Assembly (NCBI GenBank): GCA_002162875.1
Contig: MABA01000004.1
Location: 496,001-560,000, forward strand
DNA length: 64,000 nucleotides
Origin: Rhodobacterales bacterium 52_120_T64
Lineage (GTDB): Bacteria > Pseudomonadota > Alphaproteobacteria > Rhodobacterales > Rhodobacteraceae
Direction of reading: 5' to 3'
Shown: piece by piece, positions 55,349 through 64,000 of the stretch
Layout: the number at the start of each line of letters is the position of its first letter
How positions within the stretch are numbered: the first letter of the stretch is position 1
Made by a program: the position numbers and the translations under genes
The notes under the pieces: model-generated
The model's database searches: none
Seen by the model: only the letters and a program-made list of their open reading frames with translations
Told to the model about the DNA's origin: nothing

Positions 55349-57808
55349 ATGATAACGATATTTCGATGGATGATGTGGGTATTAACCATAACCTTCGCCT
55401 TGATATTGCTAATCGGCGGTGGCGCGTATTACCTGGCGTCGCGGTCTATTCCGGATTACGACGCGGATCACGCGGTTCGAGGTCTTAATGGGCCCATTGA
55501 AATAGTCCGCGACACCCATGCAATCCCACATATTTTCGCGACAAACGATGCTGATGTGATGTTCGGTCTTGGCTTTAGCCACGCGCAAGACCGGCTGTGG
55601 CAGATAACATTGATGCGCCGTTCGGTGCAGGGTCGCTTGGCTGAAGTCTTCGGCCCTGATGCACTTCCTGTTGACGAATACCTGCGCGCCCTAGATTTGT
55701 ATACGATCGCCCAAAAATCGGTATCTTATCAAACACCTGAAACAATCCTGATGTTAGAGGCATACTCTGCTGGCGTTAACGCTTGGATCAATACCGTGTC
55801 AGTCGAAGCACTCGGGCGTGGTGCCCCACAGTTTTTCATAGCGCCGAACCAGATTGCACCTTGGCAGCCCGCGGACTCCATCGCCTTGATCAAACTAATG
55901 GCCTTGCAACTGTCCGACCATGCCAGTCGCGAGGTCTTGCGCGCTCGTTTGTCATTAGCTTTGCCAAAAGAGCGCGTCGCCGACATCTTTCCTGATTCTG
56001 GTGGCGAGGCGGTCATGGCTGTGCCAGATTTCGCCAGCATGATCCCTGATACTCCGAAGCAATACGCCACGACTGCAGACACATTTTTCCTAGATCCGGT
56101 TCAACCCGTTGATCTAGCCGGTGCATCAAATGCATGGGCTGCGCTGGGTTCGAGATCTGCAAGCGGCAGCCCCCTTTTAGCAACAGATCCGCACCTCCCA
56201 CTTTTTGCGCCGGGATATTGGATGATCGCTCGTTTAGAACTTTCCGACGGAGGGGCGGTTGGGGCCACCATCCCGGGAATTCCCGGGATATTGATTGGCC
56301 GAAATGCGGATTTGGGATGGGGGATCACATCAAGCTATCTTGACGATCAGGACATCGTTGTCGAAAAGCTCAACCCTCAAAATTCCGAAGAGTACCTCAC
56401 TGAAGATGGGTATGTCGCGTTTGAAACGCGAGACGTGCTGATCGGTATCAAAGATCAAGTCTCCGTCTCGCGGCACTTACGGTGGAGCCAGAACGGACCA
56501 GTATTGCCGTCTCATCGGTTGAATTTGGCGGCTATAACGCCTGTAGGTCATGTGGCAACAATGTCGTGGACAGCACTTGAAGCGGACGATCAGTCTATCG
56601 AGGCTTTGATTAATGTAATGCGCAAACATACCGTTGATGATGCGGTCGCCGAGATCGGGAAAATAGTTTCACCGTCCAATAACTTTACGCTAGCCGACAA
56701 GGACAATATTGTGCAAGTGTCCGGCGGCAGATTGCCAGTCCGCAATCTTGATCACCCGACACGCGGTCAGATGCCCTCCCCCGGTTGGGATAAAGCCAGC
56801 GTTTGGGAAGGGGTGTTTCCGTTCGATTCGAACCCTTATATTAAGAACCCCGAAAGCGGGATTGTGGTAAACACGAATAACAAATTGATTGAGCGACCCT
56901 TCCCGCTCCATTTTAGTTACGAATGGGGCGACACGCAGCGTATTGCGCGCGCGACATCACTCCTGAATGCACGGGAATTTCACACGCTAAGCAGTTTCGT
57001 GGAAATACAGACGGACATAATTTCCATCACGGCGCGCAATCTTCTACCCTTGATCGCACGTGATTTGTGGTGGACAGGCCAGCCTGCAGCCACCGATTCC
57101 TTTGCGCGTCGCCGACAAGAAGCACTGGAACTTCTGGCCAACTGGAATGGAGAGATGGGCGAGCACGACCCTGAACCACTTATTTATGCTGCATGGATTC
57201 AAGCATTACAAAAACGCCTAATTGTCGACGAACTTGGTAGCCTATCAGGCGAACTAACGCGTGTACGACCTGACTTTATTGAAGCGGTTTTTCGCGACGA
57301 CAATGGTGCAGGCATTTGGTGTGACATCCAGCAAACTTCGCGCACTGAAACATGCCAACAAATGGCTGAACTGTCATTGGACGAGGCATTGCTGCGTCTA
57401 GAGGAAACCTACGGCAAAAACAAAAATCGCTGGCGTTGGGGTACGGCGCACCAAGCTTTGCACAAAGCACAGGTGCTGGGTCGTATTCCAGTGGTGTCAT
57501 GGTTCGCCAATATCCGTCAAGAGACGCCCGGCGGTGATAATACATTGTTACGCGGGGCTACGCGGGGCGCCGGAACTGCGCCATTCACCAACATACATGG
57601 TAGCGGATTCAGGGCCGTCTATGATTTTTCTAATTTGGACAGCTCTCTGATGATAATCGCTACGGGGCAGTCAGGCCACCTGCTCTCGCCCCACTACGAT
57701 GATCTGGCCGCACTGTGGCGTCGCGGGGAATACATCCCCATGTCGCTGGATCCCGAAGTGGCGCGAGGTGGGGCCGTCGGGATAACCCGTTTGACCCCCT
57801 CCCGTTAA
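55349..57808 (+). CDS. Penicillin acylase family Ntn-hydrolase
   Basis: The 819-aa precursor has an N-terminal membrane or signal helix (MWVLTITFALILLIGGGAYYLA). The alpha-chain region (VRDTHAIPHIFATNDADVMFGLGFSHAQDRLWQ) precedes a linker and the beta chain, which would begin at the autocatalytic nucleophile Ser260 in GASNAWA. Family members cleave amide bonds, including N-acyl homoserine lactones or penicillins; the substrate is unknown. I chose the ATG at 55349 after AGGGG. It is divergent from the HIBADH-like gene, and its stop overlaps that of fpr in the shared TTAA. Confidence 0.9.
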   Translation: MITIFRWMMWVLTITFALILLIGGGAYYLASRSIPDYDADHAVRGLNGPIEIVRDTHAIPHIFATNDADVMFGLGFSHAQDRLWQITLMRRSVQGRLAEVFGPDALPVDEYLRALDLYTIAQKSVSYQTPETILMLEAYSAGVNAWINTVSVEALGRGAPQFFIAPNQIAPWQPADSIALIKLMALQLSDHASREVLRARLSLALPKERVADIFPDSGGEAVMAVPDFASMIPDTPKQYATTADTFFLDPVQPVDLAGASNAWAALGSRSASGSPLLATDPHLPLFAPGYWMIARLELSDGGAVGATIPGIPGILIGRNADLGWGITSSYLDDQDIVVEKLNPQNSEEYLTEDGYVAFETRDVLIGIKDQVSVSRHLRWSQNGPVLPSHRLNLAAITPVGHVATMSWTALEADDQSIEALINVMRKHTVDDAVAEIGKIVSPSNNFTLADKDNIVQVSGGRLPVRNLDHPTRGQMPSPGWDKASVWEGVFPFDSNPYIKNPESGIVVNTNNKLIERPFPLHFSYEWGDTQRIARATSLLNAREFHTLSSFVEIQTDIISITARNLLPLIARDLWWTGQPAATDSFARRRQEALELLANWNGEMGEHDPEPLIYAAWIQALQKRLIVDELGSLSGELTRVRPDFIEAVFRDDNGAGIWCDIQQTSRTETCQQMAELSLDEALLRLEETYGKNKNRWRWGTAHQALHKAQVLGRIPVVSWFANIRQETPGGDNTLLRGATRGAGTAPFTNIHGSGFRAVYDFSNLDSSLMIIATGQSGHLLSPHYDDLAALWRRGEYIPMSLDPEVARGGAVGITRLTPSR

Positions 57809-58596
57809 TCGGTAAACGCTTTTTCAATAACAAATTGACCAGGTGTGGAATTCGAACCTTCCACCATTCCGGCATCTTCGCAAATTTGTTTGTGCTCTTT
57901 AAGCATTGCCATAGATCCGCAGATCATAACGCGATCTGTTTCCGCGTTTAGAGGGGCGCCAGTTATGTCTTTGAACACACCGTTGCGAAGACAGTCAGTC
58001 ATACGTCCCATTTGATCACTCTTTTCGCGGGTCGTTGTCGCGAAATACGTCAGCTTGTCACCGACAACTTCGCTTAGCAGTTCATCGGACTTAATCTCGG
58101 CAATCAGCGTTTTGCCAAAATCCAATTCGTTTACGTCCCGACAAGTTTGCGTCAGGATGACTTCATCAAATTTCTCGTAGGTTTCTGGGTCGCGAATTGT
58201 GCTTGCGAAAGGTGCAATGCCTGTACCTGTCGAAAACATGATCAGCCGTTTACCCGGAACCAACGCGTCATGCACCAATGTGCCGACCGGTTTTGGACGC
58301 ATCACAATTTCGTCGCCAACCTTTAGGTGCTGCAACTTCGACGTCAACGGACCATCAGCTACCTTGATCGAATAAAACTCGAGCTCTTCTGCCCAATTTG
58401 GCGATGCAATGGAGTACGCACGTAATAACGGCTTATCACCATTGGCCAAGCCGATCATCGCAAATTCACCTGAACGAAAACGGAACGAATCCGGACGTTC
58501 GCACGTGAAGCTGAATGTTTTGTCAGTGTAATGCTTAACCGAAGTCACTTTCAAAAAAGCCATCCCGCGATATGCTTTAGGTAGTTCGTCAGACAT
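57805..58596 (-). CDS. fpr: Ferredoxin--NADP+ reductase
   Basis: The 263-aa FAD enzyme moves electrons between NADPH and ferredoxin or flavodoxin. FAD binding is at FRFRSGEFAMIGL and RAYSIASPNW; the NADP site includes FSTGTGIAPFAS and MICGSMAMLKEHKQICEDAG. The C-terminus FVIEKAFTD is typical of the bacterial FPR type II. An FNR-like box lies 79 bases upstream. Fpr is often oxidative-stress or redox controlled. Confidence 0.95.
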   Translation of the reverse strand: MSDELPKAYRGMAFLKVTSVKHYTDKTFSFTCERPDSFRFRSGEFAMIGLANGDKPLLRAYSIASPNWAEELEFYSIKVADGPLTSKLQHLKVGDEIVMRPKPVGTLVHDALVPGKRLIMFSTGTGIAPFASTIRDPETYEKFDEVILTQTCRDVNELDFGKTLIAEIKSDELLSEVVGDKLTYFATTTREKSDQMGRMTDCLRNGVFKDITGAPLNAETDRVMICGSMAMLKEHKQICEDAGMVEGSNSTPGQFVIEKAFTD

Positions 58597-58674
58597 AAGT
58601 ATCCCTTAATCCTTGTTTGCACGCCGTATACCGCCGCATTTACGCGGAATATACCCCCTTTTTTCGTAGCTCCG

Positions 58675-58688
58675 TTGACCTCGATCAA
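58675..58688. promoter_or_regulatory. FNR/FnrL-type binding site
   Basis: TTGAC-CTCG-ATCAA matches the consensus TTGAT-N4-ATCAA at 9 of 10 positions and is centred between the divergent fpr and DEAD-box genes. In alphaproteobacteria such sites bind the oxygen sensor FnrL. Distances from starts (79 bases to fpr and 101 to the helicase) are suitable for control of either gene. Confidence 0.55.
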
Positions 58689-58789
58689 TTTCCAGTTTAA
58701 TGAGCTTGCTTATGAATGGGTAGCAATACGGTTACCCGCGCCGCGTTGATTTTTGCGGCCATATTAATCGCCGCAACAAACGGAAAAAC

Positions 58790-60508
58790 ATGACTTCTTT
58801 TAACGAACTCGGGCTAGACTCGAAAGTACTGCAAGCCGTAGTCGATACAGGCTATACAACCCCTACCCCAATTCAGGCCGAGGCCATTCCACACGCCTTG
58901 CAAGGCAAGGACGTGTTGGGAATTGCGCAAACGGGTACTGGCAAAACTGCTTCCTTCACGCTGCCCATGATCACTATGTTGTCCAAGGGCCGCGCACGTG
59001 CGCGCATGCCGCGCTCGTTGGTTCTATGTCCAACGCGCGAATTAGCGGCGCAGGTTGCCGAGAATTTTGAAACATACGCGAAGCATGTAAAGCTTTCGAT
59101 GGCGCTGCTTATCGGTGGTGTCAGTTTCAAGGATCAGGATCGCCTGATTGACCGTGGCGTCGACGTATTAATCGCCACCCCTGGTCGACTGCTCGATCAT
59201 TTCGAGCGCGGCAAACTTATGCTTAACGGCGTGCAAATCATGGTGGTCGATGAAGCGGACCGGATGCTCGACATGGGGTTCATCCCCGACATCGAACGCA
59301 TCTTCAAACTTACGCCATTCACGCGCCAGACACTGTTTTTCTCGGCAACCATGGCGCCTGAAATAACACGGATCACGCAGGAATTCCTGCATAACCCTGT
59401 GCGGGTTGAAGTAGCGCGTCAAGCGACCACTTCAGAGACAATTACCCAAGCTGTATGCATGCATACGCCCTCTCGCAAAGATCAGGGCCCAAAAGACAAA
59501 CGCGACATTCTTCGCGCTATTATCGATGCTGAAGGCGAAAGCCTGACCAACGCCATCATTTTTTGCAACCGTAAGCGCGATGTTGATATTGTCGCCAAGT
59601 CGCTGAAAAAACACGGCTTGGATGCGTCTGCTTTGCACGGTGATCTCGACCAATCCTTGCGGATGAAAATCCTGAACGGTTTCCGCGATGGCGAGTTGAA
59701 GTTGCTGGTGGCATCAGACGTGGCTGCTCGGGGTCTCGACATTCCAAATGTTAGCCATGTGTTCAACTTCGACGTCCCGATTCATTCAGAGGATTACGTT
59801 CACCGAATCGGTCGTACAGGTCGCGCTGGCCGTGAAGGTACAGCGATTACACTTTGCTTGCCTTTCGAGGAAAAATACCTCACCAGCATCGAGGCGCTGG
59901 TGAAGAAAGAAATTCCGCGTATGGATAACCCGTTGAAAACCAAGGTTAGTGCTTCGAAGTCAGAAGAAAAGCCGACACGCCAAAGTCGACCTAAACGGAA
60001 TGCCGACAAGCCAAAAGCTGTCGAGGCTCCGAAGGAGAAAGTGGCGCAGCCGGTAAAAACCGAGGCGCCAAAGCCAGCACCGCGTGAGAACAACACGCGT
60101 CCTGACAATAACCGGCGCCCACAACGTGGACGCGGTCGTGGGCGTGACAATGGACCATCGGTTATCGGCATGGGTGACCATATGCCGGCTTTTATGACGC
60201 GAGACCTTCGTGCTTTGCAAGTGGCTGCGACGCCTAAAGAAGTTGAAGAAGAGCCGGAAGTGATCGAAGAAGTGGTTGCAGTCGAAACACCTGTTGAAGA
60301 GGCTCCTAAAAAACCGCGCCGTCGTCGTGCCCCCAAGAAGAAGGCCGAAGAAAATGCACCGGTTGAGGAACAACCTGCTGAGACAGCTGTTGTCGAAGAA
60401 GCAGCCGAGGAAAAGCCAGTCAAGAAACCTCGGAAGCGTCGGGTGACCAAGAAAAAAGAAGAAACACCTGTCGCGGAAACGCCAGTGGATAAATCCGAAG
60501 CTGAATAA
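58790..60508 (+). CDS. DEAD-box RNA helicase, RhlE type
   Basis: The 572-aa product has a full helicase core (residues ~1-380) with Q motif region PTPIQAEAIPHALQ, AQTGTGKT, PTRELAAQV, VDEADRMLDMGFIPDI, FSATM, and HRIGRTGRAGREG. The tail after ~385 is low complexity, alternating basic (KKPRRRRAPKKK) and acidic (VEEEPEVIEEVV) blocks for RNA or protein contacts. It probably remodels rRNA or mRNA, and cold-shock or degradosome roles are possible. RNase J is encoded next door, convergent. RhlE rather than DeaD is favoured by length and motif spacing. Confidence 0.92.
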   Translation: MTSFNELGLDSKVLQAVVDTGYTTPTPIQAEAIPHALQGKDVLGIAQTGTGKTASFTLPMITMLSKGRARARMPRSLVLCPTRELAAQVAENFETYAKHVKLSMALLIGGVSFKDQDRLIDRGVDVLIATPGRLLDHFERGKLMLNGVQIMVVDEADRMLDMGFIPDIERIFKLTPFTRQTLFFSATMAPEITRITQEFLHNPVRVEVARQATTSETITQAVCMHTPSRKDQGPKDKRDILRAIIDAEGESLTNAIIFCNRKRDVDIVAKSLKKHGLDASALHGDLDQSLRMKILNGFRDGELKLLVASDVAARGLDIPNVSHVFNFDVPIHSEDYVHRIGRTGRAGREGTAITLCLPFEEKYLTSIEALVKKEIPRMDNPLKTKVSASKSEEKPTRQSRPKRNADKPKAVEAPKEKVAQPVKTEAPKPAPRENNTRPDNNRRPQRGRGRGRDNGPSVIGMGDHMPAFMTRDLRALQVAATPKEVEEEPEVIEEVVAVETPVEEAPKKPRRRRAPKKKAEENAPVEEQPAETAVVEEAAEEKPVKKPRKRRVTKKKEETPVAETPVDKSEAE

Positions 60509-60530
60509 AAAGCTTAACGGTAGAAACAAA

Positions 60531-60560
60531 AAGGGCCTCGCATTAATTTGCGAGGCCCTT
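60531..60560. terminator. Bidirectional terminator between helicase and rnj
   Basis: A 12-bp perfect stem, AAGGGCCTCGCA (60531-60542) with TGCGAGGCCCTT (60549-60560) and a 6-base loop. The minus strand continues into TTTTTGTTT, so it is strongest for rnj. It also lies 22 bases after the helicase stop. Confidence 0.9.
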
Positions 60561-60577
60561 GTACGTTCAAGTTCAGT

Positions 60578-62251
60578 TTATTCTGCGACCAACCGGTTAA
60601 TCAAAACCGTACAAACCGGTTTCTTTCCAACGATATCTTTACAAACTTGGTTGGAAATCCGCCCGACCAAGCTCTCGACACCTTCGTCACTGTTCAGTGT
60701 CTTACGGTTAGCTGAGGACAAAGCTTTATCGATAGCCTTTTCAAGCTGCCCATCGACACCGCCGTTAACCTTAGGGTCATTCGGCAAACCGATAGTTTCC
60801 ACCCAGACGCCATCGATCATGGAGCCGTCTTCTTCAAGCACCAGCGACACAACTACATGCCCGCGCAAAGCCATTTGAATACGTTCGCGAACGATCCCAT
60901 CCAGCGCCCCGATCAACTGTTTACCGTCGAGGTAAGTGCGACCAGTCTCGATATGATCGACGATTTTTGGCTTGTTGGTCAGGTCAATCATCGTTCCATT
61001 AGATACGATAACCGCCTTATTCCCGTTCGATTGCACCACTTCTGCATGTTCGCGAAGATGGCGATACTGACCGTGCATCGGAATAACGACATCGGCCTTC
61101 ATCAATGCGTGCATCTGTTCCAAATCAGGACGATTGGCGTGACCGGAAACGTGGTAGCGCCCGTCGCTGTCATCAATAACCGTCACGCCTTTTTCAGCCA
61201 TCTGGTTCAGAATATAAGACACAGAGTTTTCGTTACCTGGGATAGTTTTGGACGAGAACAGGAATGTATCCCCATCTTTCAACTCCAACCCACGGTATTT
61301 ACCGCGCGCCAGTCCGGCTGTCGCCGCCCGCCGTTCGCCTTGCGAACCGGTTGCGAGAACGAACATTTGGTTTCGAGGGATACTGCCTGCGTCTTCCAGA
61401 TCTACGATCGGCGGGAAGTCTTTAAGAACACCGGTCGCGAATGCCGCCTTGATCATCGTATCCATAGCCCGACCAACAACGACGACGGAGCGGCCCTCGT
61501 CCGTTGCGGCCTGTGCCAGCGTTTTCAATCGCGCTACGTTTGAACCAAAGGTCGTGGCAAAAACCATACCCTTTGCAGTCTTCATCAGCTCGTGAATATC
61601 TTTCGAAATTGAAGCTTCGGAACGCCCGACACCTTTAGAAAACACGTTGGTGGAATCGCAAATCAACGCCTTGACGCCGCCCTTGGCAATATCAGCCATC
61701 AATTCGGGATCGAACGGCTCTCCAACCAGCGGTGTCGGGTCGGTTTTGAAGTCACCCGTGTGCACGATGCGCCCCACTGGCGTATCAATAACCAAACCCG
61801 AAGCCTCGGGGATTGAATGCGCGATAGGCATGAAGCCTACCTTAAACGGGCCGATGTCAATTTGCGCGGGCCAAACAGGCACCACGTTAACTTGGTCGGG
61901 GTTCAGCCCTGCCCGTTCCATTTTGTTCGACGCAATCATGGCCGTAAACTTGCGTGCGTATATAGGTGCCTTCAGTTGTGGATACAAAAGACCAACCGCC
62001 CCGATGTGATCTTCGTGTGCGTGCGTGATGATTATCGCATCAAGGCGATCCGCCCGTGCGATGATGTACGACGCATCCGCCATGATCAAGTCCACGCCCG
62101 GTGTGCTATCCATGTCAGGGAATGTTACGCCAACATCCACAAGGATGTAACGTTCCTTGTTTTTAGGCCCGTATCCGTAAAGATACATATTCATTCCGAT
62201 TTCACCCGCCCCACCGAGGGGAAGGTAGATCAAACGATCTTTTTTACTCAT
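60578..62251 (-). CDS. rnj: Ribonuclease J
   Basis: The 557-aa metallo-beta-lactamase/beta-CASP nuclease has the zinc motif THAHEDHIGAVG near residue 75, DSTN, ATGSQGERRAA and the C-terminal HVSGHANRPDLEQ. It combines 5'-3' exo- and endonuclease activity in rRNA maturation and mRNA decay. In alphaproteobacteria it coexists with RNase E. The ATG directly follows the coaX stop, so rnj is the last gene of nuoN-birA-coaX-rnj. Confidence 0.95.
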   Translation of the reverse strand: MSKKDRLIYLPLGGAGEIGMNMYLYGYGPKNKERYILVDVGVTFPDMDSTPGVDLIMADASYIIARADRLDAIIITHAHEDHIGAVGLLYPQLKAPIYARKFTAMIASNKMERAGLNPDQVNVVPVWPAQIDIGPFKVGFMPIAHSIPEASGLVIDTPVGRIVHTGDFKTDPTPLVGEPFDPELMADIAKGGVKALICDSTNVFSKGVGRSEASISKDIHELMKTAKGMVFATTFGSNVARLKTLAQAATDEGRSVVVVGRAMDTMIKAAFATGVLKDFPPIVDLEDAGSIPRNQMFVLATGSQGERRAATAGLARGKYRGLELKDGDTFLFSSKTIPGNENSVSYILNQMAEKGVTVIDDSDGRYHVSGHANRPDLEQMHALMKADVVIPMHGQYRHLREHAEVVQSNGNKAVIVSNGTMIDLTNKPKIVDHIETGRTYLDGKQLIGALDGIVRERIQMALRGHVVVSLVLEEDGSMIDGVWVETIGLPNDPKVNGGVDGQLEKAIDKALSSANRKTLNSDEGVESLVGRISNQVCKDIVGKKPVCTVLINRLVAE

Positions 62252-63025
62252 CTAGTTTTTCTCTCTATTTAGTTCTGCGATCAACACGAGCCCGTGGATC
62301 GTCAAGTCAGTATTAATAATTTTAAGGGCTTTGCAGTCCTGCGCGAAAAGAGTGGACAATCCACCGGTTCCTACGACTTTCATTTCATGACCGCGTTCGG
62401 CGGCTATGCGCATACATAGGCCCTCGATTAACGAAATGTAACCCCAGTAAATACCCGATTGCATGCAACCGACTGTATCGGTGCCAATTACCGTGTCCGG
62501 TTTGCTTACATCAATATGCGGGAGGGCCGCCGCAACTTCGTGCATTGCCCGTAACGAAAGGTTAACGCCTGGGGCAATTATGCCACCTTCATATGCACCG
62601 TCATGCCCCACCACATCAAAATTTGTCGCTGTTCCGAAGTCGACCACGATGACATTACCGCCATAAAGGTCATAAGCTGCAACGGTATTTGCCAGACGAT
62701 CTGGCCCGACGCCGGTATGTTCGTCTACACGGACCGGCACCCCAAGTTCCACCTCGTTGCGGCGCACAACTATCGGGCGGCAGTTGAAATATCTGTCAGA
62801 CAGGACACGAAGGTTGAAAACCACGCGAGGAACGGTGGAGCAAATAATGACTTCGGTAATCTTTGCAGTGATGCAATGGTTGTCCATCAGCTGTTTCAGC
62901 CAGACGAAATATTCGTCGCCAGTGCGGCGATAGTCTGAAGAACACCGCCACTCCGCGATAAATTTTTCGCCGTCATGCAGTGCGAATACCGCATTCGTAT
63001 TTCCAACATCAATCGCAAGGAGCAT
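62252..63025 (-). CDS. coaX: Type III pantothenate kinase
   Basis: The 257-aa ASKHA-fold kinase phosphorylates pantothenate, the first step of CoA synthesis, and is not inhibited by CoA. Motifs: LLAIDVGNTNAVFALHD, HTGVGPDRLANTVAAYD, VVDFGTATNFDVV and VGTGGLS. Zero-base junctions on both sides with birA and rnj indicate one transcript. Confidence 0.96.
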   Translation of the reverse strand: MLLAIDVGNTNAVFALHDGEKFIAEWRCSSDYRRTGDEYFVWLKQLMDNHCITAKITEVIICSTVPRVVFNLRVLSDRYFNCRPIVVRRNEVELGVPVRVDEHTGVGPDRLANTVAAYDLYGGNVIVVDFGTATNFDVVGHDGAYEGGIIAPGVNLSLRAMHEVAAALPHIDVSKPDTVIGTDTVGCMQSGIYWGYISLIEGLCMRIAAERGHEMKVVGTGGLSTLFAQDCKALKIINTDLTIHGLVLIAELNREKN

Positions 63026-63787
63026 TCAGCCCTCCGTTCCGAAATATATTTCAGCTGCGGGTAAGTGCAGCAAACCTTTCGAGGTTCTTAAAACAATTGC
63101 CCCCGCCTCGTCCACTGTTTCGAAGGTGCCAACTTCTGTGCGGCCCATTAACTTCGCAGTAATAACCTCGCCAAGACGTGTGGCGTGATTCAACCACTCA
63201 TTGCGTATTGGCTCAAACCCGTATTGTTGAAACTGTGTTTCCCAACGATCAAAAGCCATTGCCAAAAGTGTAAGGAAGTTTTCCGGATCAATTTTGACGC
63301 CAATAACTGATCGAAGACTAATGGGTGCAAAGGCCCCGTCTTCGATGAAAGAGGAATCGGGTTCGTTTGAAAGATTAACGCCGATCCCGATACAGAGATA
63401 CGAACCGGATGCATCAATCCCGCTTTCCAGCAATATGCCAGCCAGCTTCCGGTTATTCAGCAGAACATCGTTTGGCCACTTGAGAGAAAAGATATCCTCG
63501 CGTCCGCAAACCTCAACCAGAGCATCCCGAAGCGCTAGTGCCGCGATAAAGGATCGCAAGGCTGCATGCTCAGGGCCACCCTTTGGTCGGATCAATAGAG
63601 ACGCCGAAAAATTTCCCTTGCCGCTATCCCAAGGGCGCCCACGTCGCGCACGACTTTGAGTTTGTTCAAGGGTAAGGAACCACGCAGGGCCACTCTCACC
63701 TTTGCTGGCACGGCGAATAGCTTCGGCGTTAGTACTGTCGAGGGTTTGAAAGACCTCACGACCAACGCCTTCAGGCCAGCTATCCAT
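63026..63787 (-). CDS. birA: Biotin--[acetyl-CoA-carboxylase] ligase
   Basis: The 253-aa product attaches biotin to AccB (encoded at the start of this window). Catalytic motifs: the biotin loop SRARRGRPWDSGKGNFSASL region and SLKWPNDVLLNNRKLAGILLE. There is no N-terminal helix-turn-helix, so it is a ligase only and does not repress bio genes. It follows nuoN with no gap. Confidence 0.95.
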   Translation of the reverse strand: MDSWPEGVGREVFQTLDSTNAEAIRRASKGESGPAWFLTLEQTQSRARRGRPWDSGKGNFSASLLIRPKGGPEHAALRSFIAALALRDALVEVCGREDIFSLKWPNDVLLNNRKLAGILLESGIDASGSYLCIGIGVNLSNEPDSSFIEDGAFAPISLRSVIGVKIDPENFLTLLAMAFDRWETQFQQYGFEPIRNEWLNHATRLGEVITAKLMGRTEVGTFETVDEAGAIVLRTSKGLLHLPAAEIYFGTEG

Positions 63788-64000
63788 TTAGCTCAACAAC
63801 GTCGCGGCGGCCAATCCGGCAATGGTTTCAACACCAAACAGATTGACAATACCCAGAACCATAGCGCCAGACGTTCCACCAAGAAAGACCCAATGCAATG
63901 TCGACATCTTACCGTTCAAATCATCGCCAGCCTCGCCGAAGTACATCAGGAATACGATCCGTAGATAATAATATGCACCTATCACCGAGGCGATCACACC
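63788..64000 (-). CDS. nuoN: NADH-quinone oxidoreductase subunit N, 3' part
   Basis: Partial: the last 70 residues, with the frame running off the window edge. Hydrophobic helices with VIGAYYYLRIVFLMYFGEAG, and the C-terminal GIVNLFGVETIAGLAAATLL, match NuoN, an antiporter-like proton-pumping subunit of complex I. It is the last gene of the nuo operon in this group, followed by birA-coaX-rnj as here. Confidence 0.93.
   Translation of the reverse strand, partial: GVIASVIGAYYYLRIVFLMYFGEAGDDLNGKMSTLHWVFLGGTSGAMVLGIVNLFGVETIAGLAAATLLS

Overview
The window looks like chromosomal DNA from a marine-type Rhodobacterales alphaproteobacterium (Rhodobacteraceae/roseobacter lineage) with moderate GC. 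This is inferred from gene order and gene types: accB-accC-aat next to DUF2155, mlaD and NDUFA12-like genes; a trpE / divergent-polysaccharide-deacetylase / trpGDC-moaC-moeA-lexA cluster; lpxI in place of lpxH; an rnj-coaX-birA-nuoN block; and a LexA operator of the alphaproteobacterial GAAC-N7-GAAC type. Nearly all of the window is dense core-genome coding sequence. I found no prophage, insertion sequence or CRISPR array.

Layout. 1-7.9 kb: end of accB, accC and aat (+), then (-) DUF2155, mlaD and an NDUFA12-like gene, clpX and clpP, an SRPBCC-like gene (+), tig (-) and tRNA-Leu(UAG) (-). 7.9-15.2 kb: nnr (-), glnB-glnA (+), a family 2 glycosyltransferase (-), a 76-aa exported or membrane peptide (+), an alpha/beta-hydrolase-OsmC fusion (+) and a heavily decayed beta-eliminating lyase pseudogene (-). 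15.4-20.1 kb: parE (+), an AT-rich unknown membrane protein translationally coupled to it (+), a repeat-rich spacer and the ABC-F ATPase uup (-). 20.3-30 kb: ppiD-like chaperone-trpE (+), divergent polysaccharide deacetylase (-), trpG-trpD-trpC-moaC-moeA (+) and lexA (+) with its own operator. 30-35 kb: comEC (-), gltX and gltA (+). 35-48 kb, all minus apart from one 59-aa gene: rpsB-tsf, pyrH-frr, cdsA-dxr-rseP-bamA-skp-fabZ-lpxA-lpxI-lpxB. 48.4-51.9 kb: pseudouridine catabolism (psuK-psuG), a DUF502 membrane protein, an ArgO/LysE exporter and a candidate small RNA. 52-64 kb: XRE-cupin regulator (-), FrnE-like DsbA protein (+), lipA (-), 3-hydroxyisobutyrate dehydrogenase family protein (-), penicillin acylase family hydrolase (+), ferredoxin-NADP reductase (-) and a DEAD-box helicase (+) flanking an FNR-like box, then rnj-coaX-birA-nuoN (-).

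The 35-48 kb block joins translation (S2, EF-Ts, ribosome recycling factor), UMP kinase, isoprenoid and phospholipid precursors (Dxr, CdsA), outer-membrane protein assembly (RseP, BamA, Skp) and lipid A synthesis. It is the familiar envelope-biogenesis cluster, but uppS and lpxD are missing from the places they hold in E. coli-type clusters. The least explained items are the candidate small RNA at 51868-51941 (a good promoter, two hairpins and a U8 terminator with no ORF), the decayed tryptophanase/tyrosine phenol-lyase gene, and the AT-rich membrane protein after parE. All family calls come from reading motifs in the translated sequence; no database search was run.
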